Assembly: GCA_964482685.1 (NCBI GenBank)
Contig: CAYZZA010000079.1
Span: 1 to 5,012, forward strand
Source of the DNA: CAYZZA01 sp964482685
GTDB lineage: Bacteria; Bacillota; Bacilli; Lactobacillales; Carnobacteriaceae_A
Length of the DNA: 5,012 nt
Direction of reading: 5' to 3'
The notes below the pieces were generated by a model. The model did not search any database and was not told where the DNA came from. It saw only the letters and a list, made by a program, of their open reading frames with translations. Of this stretch, positions 1 to 5,008 are shown piece by piece. The position numbers were made by a program, and so were the translations under genes. Position 1 is the stretch's first letter; the number at the start of each line of letters is the position of its first letter.

Positions 1-38
1 CTTTTTTTATTGCTTTCTGATAAAAATTAGTGGCTGAT

Positions 39-560
39 TTAGACGTTTAACATCGCAACCGCTCTAACGGGTGATCCATCTCCTGCTTGGATGTTTAATG
101 GAAATCCATAGAACATAAATTCGTCTCCTTTTGGAATCAACTCTAAATGAAGCAAATCGGTATACGTAATAATCCCGGCTCCAAGCAAGGCTCGTTGAAG
201 AGACTCCGTTATCTTTCCACCGACAAATAGGGGTCTACTCTGTAATAGTTTTTCAACATACTTATCCCCAATTTCTTCCGTAAAAAATAGCCCTTTCTCC
301 TTTGGCCAATCTGCTTCATGATCCACAACATATGCAGGTCCAAAAAAACGTTCAATAGGTAGTTCTTCCAAAGTAGGCATTCCTTTATGCATGTGCGAGC
401 AAGCGTCCACATGAGTCCCCGTGTGAGAACCAAGCTGCAAATATCTTAATTCCCATGTCTGTTGTGCATGCGTGTGGATAACGTCAATCTTTACTTCGGG
501 ATCTCCCTTGTATACTGGCATCCCTGTGTACAAAGGGTGCGACAGATCGATCACATTCAT
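39..560 (-). CDS. Cyclase family protein (kynurenine formamidase-like metal hydrolase), short and divergent
   Basis: The 173-residue product belongs to the cyclase/KynB-like family of metal-dependent amidohydrolases, which hydrolyse N-formylkynurenine and related amides or lactones. Seen: an N-terminal DLSHPLYTGMPVYKGD block (residues 5-20), the metal motif HTGTHVDACSH at residues 46-56 (H46, H50, D52, H56), and the C-terminal signature GDGSPVRAVAML (160-171). The family usually has about 200-210 residues. This protein is shorter in the middle (about 85-120), and the C-terminal His and Glu of the KynB metal site seem replaced (Q122 or R123; T134 or D135). The start is ATG at 558-560, preceded by AGGAGG at 569-574 with an 8-nt spacer. 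No kynurenine-pathway gene lies nearby, so the substrate is unknown. It follows the mevalonate pair on the same strand, but a terminator lies between, so co-transcription is doubtful. The family call is fairly sure; the activity is not. Confidence 0.85.
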   Translation of the reverse strand: MNVIDLSHPLYTGMPVYKGDPEVKIDVIHTHAQQTWELRYLQLGSHTGTHVDACSHMHKGMPTLEELPIERFFGPAYVVDHEADWPKEKGLFFTEEIGDKYVEKLLQSRPLFVGGKITESLQRALLGAGIITYTDLLHLELIPKGDEFMFYGFPLNIQAGDGSPVRAVAMLNV

Positions 561-591
561 CCTACATTCCTCCTATTTCTTTGAAAGAAAC

Positions 592-615
592 AAAAAACCC
601 TTAAAAGGGTTTTTT
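592..615 (-). terminator. Rho-independent terminator after the thiolase gene
   Basis: A 9-bp perfect stem (592-600 with 607-615) is made of an A6-CCC arm and a GGG-T6 arm around a 6-nt loop. On the minus strand it ends in a T-run, as expected for the end of the mvaS-thiolase transcript, whose last stop codon is at 677-679. The hairpin is symmetric and could also stop plus-strand transcription. It lies only 31 bp upstream of the cyclase start codon, so it either isolates the cyclase gene or lets part of the transcripts through. Confidence 0.75.
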
Positions 616-676
616 AGTTCTTTTGTGGTTTTTAAATGTATAAAAAGCCCTAATCTGTCGTTTCTCTAGCATATCG

Positions 677-1888
677 TTACACTTCTGTATTTTTTAAGAC
701 AACCGCAACTCCCATGCCACCGCCAATACAAAGAGCTGCTACCCCATACGTTTTCTTAAGTCGTTTCATTGCATACAAAAGGGTGACCAAGATTCGATTG
801 CCACTCGCGCCAATTGGGTGACCTAAAGCAATCGCACCTCCATTCACGTTGGTTCGCTCTTGCAGGTACTCCATACTTACCTGGAACTCGTCGGATAATT
901 CTTGGAAAACACCTAAACTTTGAGACGCAAATGCTTCGTTTAATTCAAACAAATCAATGTCTTCAAATGATAACGATGTTTTTTTCAGAGCTGCCTTGAT
1001 TGCTGGTACAGGCCCCAGTCCCATGATTGCCGGATCGACTCCTCCTTGCCCAATGGCTAGGATCTCAGCCAATGGATTCAATCCATGGTCCGAGACAAAC
1101 GCCTCACCTGCAATCACAACCGCACTTGCCCCATCATTCAGACCGGACGCGTTCCCAGCTGTAACAGTCCCACCCTCTTTAAATACCGAGCGTAAACCAG
1201 CCATTTTTTCAGGTGTCGTCATTCGATTAGGGTACTCGTCTGATTCCATCATGCGACGAGTGCGTTTTTCTTTGACTTCTACCGGAATAATTTCTTCCTT
1301 CATAAAACCGGAATCAATTGCATGAATCGCACGTTGTTGCGATTCATATGCAAAGGCATCTTGTGCGTGTCGTGATAATTCGTATTTATCGGCGATATTC
1401 TCAGCTGTAATCCCCATATGATACCCGTGAAAGGCATCTGTTAACCCATCAAATACCAAACTGTCCGTGACTGTGAAATTGCCTAACTTTACCCCTTCAC
1501 GTGTACGTTCTGGCAAGAGAAAAGGTGCTTGACTCATACTTTCTGTTCCACCCGCAACAACTAGCGATGCTTCTTCTGCACGGATGGCTGTATACGCATT
1601 TGTGACCGCTTTTAAGCCGCTCCCACACACCATATTTACGCCGTACGCCGGAACTGTTTCAGGAATCAACGCTTTCATAGACGCTTGTCTTGCCACTCCT
1701 TGGCCTTGACCGGCTGGTAATGCATTTCCCATAATCACTTCATCAATCGCATCTCTGGTTACCCCACTTTGCTCCAGTGCACCTTGAATAGCAATGCTTC
1801 CAAGTTCTGAAGCAGAATGGTCTTTCAACGAGCCTAAAAATGACCCTAAAGGAGTCCGTTTTGCTCCTACAATAAAGACTTTTTCCAC
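677..1888 (-). CDS. Acetyl-CoA C-acetyltransferase (biosynthetic thiolase)
   Basis: This cytoplasmic thiolase condenses two acetyl-CoA to acetoacetyl-CoA, the first step of the mevalonate route. The 403-residue length is slightly above the usual 390-394. Seen: nucleophile C88 in NMVCGSGLKA, the NEAF motif (N317), H357 in ALGHPIGASG, and the acid/base C387 in CIGGGMG (387-393), so all four catalytic motifs are intact. The VNVNGGAIALGHP-type stretch (348-358) is typical of type II thiolases. The start is GTG at 1886-1888, because no in-frame ATG lies behind the AAGGAG at 1897-1902. An ATG at 1888-1890 overlaps it out of frame. The gene begins 40 bp after the mvaS stop, which supports one operon making acetoacetyl-CoA and HMG-CoA. 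It is a stand-alone thiolase, not fused to HMG-CoA reductase as in enterococcal MvaE. The mevalonate role is inferred from the neighbour; the thiolase call itself is secure. Confidence 0.95.
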   Translation of the reverse strand: MEKVFIVGAKRTPLGSFLGSLKDHSASELGSIAIQGALEQSGVTRDAIDEVIMGNALPAGQGQGVARQASMKALIPETVPAYGVNMVCGSGLKAVTNAYTAIRAEEASLVVAGGTESMSQAPFLLPERTREGVKLGNFTVTDSLVFDGLTDAFHGYHMGITAENIADKYELSRHAQDAFAYESQQRAIHAIDSGFMKEEIIPVEVKEKRTRRMMESDEYPNRMTTPEKMAGLRSVFKEGGTVTAGNASGLNDGASAVVIAGEAFVSDHGLNPLAEILAIGQGGVDPAIMGLGPVPAIKAALKKTSLSFEDIDLFELNEAFASQSLGVFQELSDEFQVSMEYLQERTNVNGGAIALGHPIGASGNRILVTLLYAMKRLKKTYGVAALCIGGGMGVAVVLKNTEV

Positions 1889-1896
1889 ATACTCAT

Positions 1897-1902
1897 CTCC
1901 TT
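1897..1902 (-). promoter_or_regulatory. Ribosome binding site for the thiolase GTG start
   Basis: The minus strand reads AAGGAG, with 8 nt to the GTG at 1886-1888 that opens the thiolase frame. An ATG at 1888-1890 is 6 nt away, but its frame closes after seven codons (TAG at 1867-1869). The site therefore serves two overlapping starts, of which only GTG gives thiolase. Confidence 0.8.
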
Positions 1903-1928
1903 GTTTTTATCTCATTGCTTTTTTTCTT

Positions 1929-3110
1929 TTAGTTGGTTTTTTCTTCTCTTCTTTGGTACTGACGAGCATGCTCCTTGATTCCGGCTAGTATAATAGGAGA
2001 AGAATCTTTGTCATTCTCAATCTCATAGGTAGTACCATCTGTAGGAAGTGTCTCTGAAAACAACGCCTCATACTCAGCAATGGTGAGCTCTCTGCGACTG
2101 TCCAAAAAGGCTCTATGTTTGTCTGCTAACAAATGTTTTCTGTAGCCTGGTTGTAGAGTCCCCGTAAAGAATTCTCCTACTGCTCCTGAGCCATAGCTAA
2201 ACAATCCAATCCGATCGCCTTCTTGCACATCAGTGGAATTCTCAAGCAAAGATAATAAACTTAAGTACAAGGAACCTGTATAAATGTTTCCAACTTCTCG
2301 GTTGTAGAAAATACTTGATTCATAGTTTGCTGTAATACGAGCCAACGCTTCTGTCCCTACTTTTTCTTCCAAGGCTTTGAGTGCTTTTCGACCCATTTTG
2401 GTATAAGGCAAGTGAAAGCAAATTGCTGCAAAATCATCTAGTGTACGATTTGTTTGTTGGCTATATCTTTCCCACACGGTTAAGAAAAATTCAATGTACA
2501 TCTCATTGGAATATTTTCCATCCACCATAGCCATATTGGAGTATAGGGGACGCCAGAAATCCATGACATCGCGCGTCAAGCCCACGCTTTCTGCTTCTAA
2601 GGACATGATTCGCGGATTGACACTGAGTAACAGCGCAATGGCACCTGCACCTTGGGTAGGTTCGCCGGCAGAATTAAGCCCGTAGCGTGCGATGTCTGAT
2701 GCAAGAACTAGTACTTTTTTGGTTGGATTCAACGCCAAGTGTCCTTTTGCTAGCTGAATCGCAGCCGTTGCACTGTAACATGCATGTTTGAGTTCTACGG
2801 AACGGGCATACGGTTGAATCCCTGTTAGATGGTGCACATAAACCGCACCTGACTTCGAGTGGTCAATCCCTGTTTCTGTACCAAATAAGACAAAATCAAT
2901 TTGTTCGCGATCTTCTTCGGATAAAATATCCAGTGCAGCGTTCGCAGCCATCGTGACTGCGTCTTGTGACAATGGTGCTACCGCCATTTTATCTTGCCCA
3001 ATTCCTATGGTGTATTTAGCTGGGTCTGTATCTCGTGCCTCAGCTAATTTTTCCATATCTACGTAAACCGGTGGTGTGAAAAACCCTATTTTATCAATTC
3101 CAATATTCAA
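1929..3110 (-). CDS. mvaS: Hydroxymethylglutaryl-CoA synthase (mevalonate pathway)
   Basis: MvaS condenses acetyl-CoA with acetoacetyl-CoA to HMG-CoA in the cytoplasm. From the TTG start at 3108-3110 the protein has 393 residues, against about 383-390 for Enterococcus and Staphylococcus enzymes. Seen: catalytic E79 in GTETGIDHSK, nucleophile C111 in KHACYSATA, and H233 in CFHLPYTKMG, the same numbers as in Enterococcus faecalis MvaS. This numbering and the usual NIGIDKIGFFTP N-terminus fix the TTG start. AAGGAGG stands 7 nt upstream. An open frame continues back to 3251 but runs through the preceding terminator, so those 47 codons are not coding. The C-terminus is a charged tail (residues 380-393) a little longer than usual. 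mvaS is the first gene of a two-gene operon with the thiolase. HMG-CoA reductase is absent from the window. The identification is highly certain. Confidence 0.97.
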   Translation of the reverse strand: MNIGIDKIGFFTPPVYVDMEKLAEARDTDPAKYTIGIGQDKMAVAPLSQDAVTMAANAALDILSEEDREQIDFVLFGTETGIDHSKSGAVYVHHLTGIQPYARSVELKHACYSATAAIQLAKGHLALNPTKKVLVLASDIARYGLNSAGEPTQGAGAIALLLSVNPRIMSLEAESVGLTRDVMDFWRPLYSNMAMVDGKYSNEMYIEFFLTVWERYSQQTNRTLDDFAAICFHLPYTKMGRKALKALEEKVGTEALARITANYESSIFYNREVGNIYTGSLYLSLLSLLENSTDVQEGDRIGLFSYGSGAVGEFFTGTLQPGYRKHLLADKHRAFLDSRRELTIAEYEALFSETLPTDGTTYEIENDKDSSPIILAGIKEHARQYQRREEKTN

Positions 3111-3117
3111 AAAAACT

Positions 3118-3124
3118 CCTCCTT
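3118..3124 (-). promoter_or_regulatory. mvaS: Ribosome binding site that fixes the mvaS TTG start
   Basis: The minus strand reads AAGGAGG followed by a 7-nt spacer (A, G, then five T) and TTG at 3108-3110. No ATG or GTG in frame fits this site. It excludes the long upstream extension, which has no comparable site and starts inside a terminator hairpin. Confidence 0.85.
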
Positions 3125-3128
3125 CTCT

Positions 3129-3149
3129 GTTTTTACATTTTGTAAAAAC
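3129..3149. repeat. Perfect inverted repeat in the mvaS leader (possible operator or mRNA hairpin)
   Basis: The arms GTTTTTACA (3129-3137) and TGTAAAAAC (3141-3149) are exact reverse complements around TTT. The element sits between the putative mvaS -10 box (3162-3167) and the ribosome binding site (3118-3124), so it would lie near the 5' end of the transcript. It has no T-run after it on the minus strand, so it is not a terminator. It may be a repressor operator or a 5' stabilising hairpin. The sequence does not decide between them. Confidence 0.55.
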
Positions 3150-3161
3150 CAGTCCTTGACT

Positions 3162-3190
3162 AGTATAGACTAAAGACCTTAAAAAAAGCT
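3162..3190 (-). promoter_or_regulatory. Putative mvaS promoter
   Basis: On the minus strand a good -10 box TATACT (3162-3167) lies in the only stretch between the upstream terminator (3233-3268) and mvaS. The -35 position at 17-bp spacing (3185-3190, AGCTTT) is a poor match to TTGACA, and the upstream DNA is rich in T and A runs. A weak -35 with an inverted repeat just downstream would fit a regulated promoter. Start-site mapping is lacking, so this is tentative. Confidence 0.45.
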
Positions 3191-3232
3191 TAAGCGAGCT
3201 TATTTCTTTCTTCTTTTTTGTTTGACTAACGC

Positions 3233-3268
3233 AAAAAAAGTTTTCTGACAATCCAGAAAACTTTTTTT
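3233..3268 (-). terminator. Strong rho-independent terminator of the oxidoreductase gene
   Basis: A perfect 15-bp stem is formed by 3233-3247 (A7-GTTTTCTG) and 3254-3268 (CAGAAAAC-T7) around a 6-nt loop. On the minus strand it begins 36 bp after the oxidoreductase stop codon (3305-3307) and ends in seven T. The symmetric A7/T7 arms would also stop plus-strand reading. It separates the oxidoreductase transcript from the mvaS operon. Confidence 0.9.
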
Positions 3269-3304
3269 ACACGTTCTCCTACTCATGCACTTACCTCTAC
3301 TCTT

Positions 3305-4222
3305 TTACTCTTTCTGTATTTCAATAATTAATTTTCCACGCACATGTCCTCGTTCACTCAATGTGTGAGCTTCTTGAACACCCTGTTCGGTAAACGGAAA
3401 CACCTGACTGATGAAGGTACGTAGTCTATATGCAGCTAATTCCGTTCCTAAGTACCCCATCCCCTCAGCTGTCGGCCGCATATTCACGCCATAACCACGT
3501 ATCCCTGCACTTTGGACTTTTTCTTCCTCCGGTGTCCCGGCTAACGAAACCAAACGTCCTCCTTTTTTTAGGACGTACATACTTTTTTCTTGTACAGATC
3601 CTCCAACAGAATCAAGAACAAGATCCATATCTGCTACTTTTTTTTCAAAGTCTTCATTTCGATAGTCAATCACGGTATCCACACCAAGAGAATACAAAAA
3701 CATCTCATTGTGTTTGCTAGCAGTAGTGACAATAGAAGCTCCTTTTGATTTTGCCATCTGGATAGCCAAAATCCCCACTCCTCCAGCACCACCATGAATC
3801 AAAACACGTTCTCCTGGTTTTAATTTTCCAACGGAAAAAAGAGCTTGATAGGCAGCTTGACCTGCCAGTGGAAGACCAACCGCTTCTGTAAACGGAATTG
3901 TATCAGGAATATGCGCAGTCACCGCTTCTCGTGCAACCGCAAATTCGGCATATGTGTGAGCGGCATTTGCCATCACACGGTCGCCTACCTTAAACTTGGT
4001 CACTTTTTCTCCAACCTTCGATACAATTCCTGCTGCATCTCCACCTGGTATAAAAGGAGTTTTGCCGTTAAAGTATCCTTTTCTTTTTTTCCAATCAGAT
4101 GGATTTACAGATGTGGCATACTGTTCAATCAGCACCTGAGTCTCTTTTATTTCTGGAACGGGTACTTGATGCATCTTCATCTGAGAGACATCTCCAAACT
4201 CCTCTACTACAATCGCGTGCAC
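3305..4222 (-). CDS. NADP-dependent zinc-independent oxidoreductase (quinone reductase-like MDR family)
   Basis: The 305-residue protein is a medium-chain dehydrogenase/reductase of the quinone oxidoreductase type, which reduces quinones or activated alkenes with NAD(P)H in the cytoplasm. Seen: a GroES-like N-terminal domain (about 1-115) with NPSDWKKRKG (40-49), PGGDAAGIV (59-67) and VGDRV (79-83); a Rossmann domain with the dinucleotide motif HGGAGGVG (143-150), VLDSVGG (202-208) and GGRLVSLAG (221-229); and the terminal RGKLIIEI (295-302). There is no cysteine in the protein, so neither zinc site exists. The length is a little under the usual 310-330. The start is GTG at 4220-4222, with AGGAGG at 4230-4235 and a 7-nt spacer. 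It is a single-gene unit: a terminator follows, and a divergent spacer lies upstream. The substrate cannot be told from sequence. Confidence 0.92.
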   Translation of the reverse strand: MHAIVVEEFGDVSQMKMHQVPVPEIKETQVLIEQYATSVNPSDWKKRKGYFNGKTPFIPGGDAAGIVSKVGEKVTKFKVGDRVMANAAHTYAEFAVAREAVTAHIPDTIPFTEAVGLPLAGQAAYQALFSVGKLKPGERVLIHGGAGGVGILAIQMAKSKGASIVTTASKHNEMFLYSLGVDTVIDYRNEDFEKKVADMDLVLDSVGGSVQEKSMYVLKKGGRLVSLAGTPEEEKVQSAGIRGYGVNMRPTAEGMGYLGTELAAYRLRTFISQVFPFTEQGVQEAHTLSERGHVRGKLIIEIQKE

Positions 4223-4229
4223 TCCAATC

Positions 4230-4235
4230 CCTCCT
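4230..4235 (-). promoter_or_regulatory. Ribosome binding site for the oxidoreductase GTG start
   Basis: The minus strand reads AGGAGG, 7 nt before the GTG at 4220-4222. The encoded N-terminus (MHAIVVEEFG) begins where family members normally begin, so this GTG and not a downstream ATG is the start. Confidence 0.85.
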
Positions 4236-4239
4236 AGTT

Positions 4240-4288
4240 GAATTGTCTAATGGAGTCTTTACATTCTTACCATACCATATAACAATTC
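4240..4288. repeat. Widely spaced inverted repeat upstream of the oxidoreductase gene
   Basis: GAATTGT (4240-4246) and ACAATTC (4282-4288) are exact reverse complements with centres 42 bp apart, about four helical turns. The near arm adjoins the oxidoreductase ribosome binding site. The enclosed DNA is where that gene's promoter should be, but only a weak candidate is visible on the minus strand: TTGTTA, 16 bp, TGTAAA. The repeat could be a pair of regulator half-sites, or chance in AT-rich DNA. Confidence 0.3.
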
Positions 4289-4357
4289 GATTGGTTCCAC
4301 AGATACCCCCTGTTTTTCTCTGTATTCTATTGTTTATGCTATTTTAAGTGGTTATAT

Positions 4358-4386
4358 TTTAAGTTTTACTAAGAATTCGTTATACT
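4358..4386 (+). promoter_or_regulatory. Putative promoter of the YtxH gene
   Basis: A good -10 box TATACT (4381-4386) lies 46 bp before the ATG. The -35 region at 17-bp spacing (4358-4363, TTTAAG) is weak and lies in a T/A-rich stretch. No clear sigma-B-type -35/-10 pair was seen. Inverted repeat GTACAT (4388-4393) and ATGTAC (4404-4409) falls at the expected transcription start. Confidence 0.45.
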
Positions 4387-4387
4387 G

Positions 4388-4409
4388 GTACATGTATAGG
4401 ACGATGTAC
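4388..4409. repeat. Inverted repeat at the expected YtxH transcription start
   Basis: GTACAT (4388-4393) and ATGTAC (4404-4409) are exact reverse complements with a 10-bp spacer, so the half-site centres are 16 bp apart. The repeat starts 2 bp after the -10 box, a common place for a repressor operator. A second small palindrome, CTTTAA-AA-TTAAAG (4409-4422), adjoins it and runs into the ribosome binding site. Confidence 0.35.
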
Positions 4410-4432
4410 TTTAAAATTAAAGGGGGATATTT

Positions 4433-4933
4433 ATGTCATCAACAAAAGGATTTTTAAAAGGTCTTGCGGTTGGAGTCGTTTCGGGACTCTTATTTGCGCC
4501 TAAATCAGGGAAAAAGTTGCGCAAAGAGTTAATGGCTAAAGTAGACGAGGCAAAAGATCAAGCGAAAGATTATTCAGACGCTGCCATGGAAAAAGGAGCC
4601 GAATTCCAAGAACAAGCCAAAGATGTTGCAGAAAAAATCAAAATTTCTTTGAAAGATACAGCTCACAACATTAAACATCAAATGGACGAAACTTCGGAAG
4701 ATGTGAAGGAAAAAGCTCAACATATCAAAGAGGATATCCAAGAAAGTGCCAAAGAAATGAAAAAAGAAGCATCTGAGACAACACAAGATGTAAAAGAGAC
4801 AGCTGAAGACATCAAAGAAGATGTAAAAGAAGGCTCTCAAGATGTGAAAGAAGAAGCTGAACAGACGGCAAAAGAAGTCAACAAAGAAATCGAGGATCAA
4901 ATAAAAAGTACTAATGTGAATCAACCTAATTAA
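4433..4933 (+). CDS. YtxH domain protein with LEA-like 11-residue helical repeats
   Basis: The 166-residue protein has the YtxH hallmark: a short Gly-rich hydrophobic segment (G6 to A22), then APKSGKKLRKEL (22-33). YtxH proteins are poorly characterised, often stress-related, and probably membrane-associated through this segment. The rest (35-155) divides without gaps into eleven 11-residue units. Position 8 is acidic in 10 of 11 units, position 4 in 9 of 11, and position 2 is mostly hydrophobic. This matches the amphipathic long-helix pattern of LEA group 3 and apolipoprotein-like proteins. There is no Cys or Trp, and no Pro between residues 24 and 164. A polar tail (STNVNQPN) ends it. The ATG at 4433-4435 follows AAGGGGG (4420-4426) with a 6-nt spacer. 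It is transcribed alone, divergent from the oxidoreductase. The family call is good. A protective or envelope role is inference. Confidence 0.88.
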   Translation: MSSTKGFLKGLAVGVVSGLLFAPKSGKKLRKELMAKVDEAKDQAKDYSDAAMEKGAEFQEQAKDVAEKIKISLKDTAHNIKHQMDETSEDVKEKAQHIKEDIQESAKEMKKEASETTQDVKETAEDIKEDVKEGSQDVKEEAEQTAKEVNKEIEDQIKSTNVNQPN

Positions 4934-4967
4934 ATAATATCGACCAGACAAAGTCGAGATACGATAC

Positions 4968-5008
4968 AAAAAATCAACCTCTAGCTAAAATTAGGAGGTT
5001 GATTTTTT
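4968..5008 (+). terminator. Rho-independent terminator of the YtxH gene
   Basis: A 14-bp stem pairs 4968-4981 (A6-TCAACCTC) with 4995-5008 (GAGGTTGA-T6) around a 13-nt loop. It begins 34 bp after the stop codon at 4931-4933 and ends in six T. The A6/T6 arms make it usable from both sides, so it may also end a minus-strand transcript entering from beyond the window. Confidence 0.88.

Noticed and set aside
1..38. Terminator for the cyclase gene at the left edge
   Set aside because: No stem of useful length is visible in the 38 bases after the stop codon; any terminator lies outside the window.
472..669. Plus-strand open frame of 65 codons with a PLYTGIPVYKG peptide
   Set aside because: The resemblance to the cyclase comes from the local palindrome. 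The frame lacks family motifs beyond it and runs through the terminator. The palindrome itself is reported as a finding.
957..1325. Plus-strand open frame of 122 codons inside the thiolase gene
   Set aside because: It is antisense to well-conserved thiolase codons, has no convincing ribosome binding site, and its composition is what the complement of that gene would give.
3156..3184. Plus-strand promoter starting with TTGACT
   Set aside because: The -10 position is poor, and no plus-strand gene follows before 4433, with terminator-like symmetric hairpins in the way.
3181..3205. Second hairpin plus T-run on the minus strand (AAGCT/AGCTT then T5)
   Set aside because: The stem is only 5 bp before a mismatch and lies close to the mvaS -10 box. 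It is too weak to call a terminator beside the strong one at 3233-3268.
3111..3251. N-terminal extension of 47 codons in front of mvaS
   Set aside because: It starts inside the oxidoreductase terminator, runs through the promoter region and ribosome binding site, has no homology to MvaS N-termini, and shifts the catalytic residues from their family numbering.
4939..4958. Small CGAC/GTCG hairpin after the YtxH stop codon
   Set aside because: The core stem is only four base pairs and has no T-run. The real terminator is just downstream.
4574..4969. Minus-strand open frame of 131 codons opposite the YtxH gene
   Set aside because: The Phe/Leu/Cys-rich translation is the complement of Lys/Glu/Asp-rich repeats. 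It has no ribosome binding site, and its start overlaps the YtxH terminator region.
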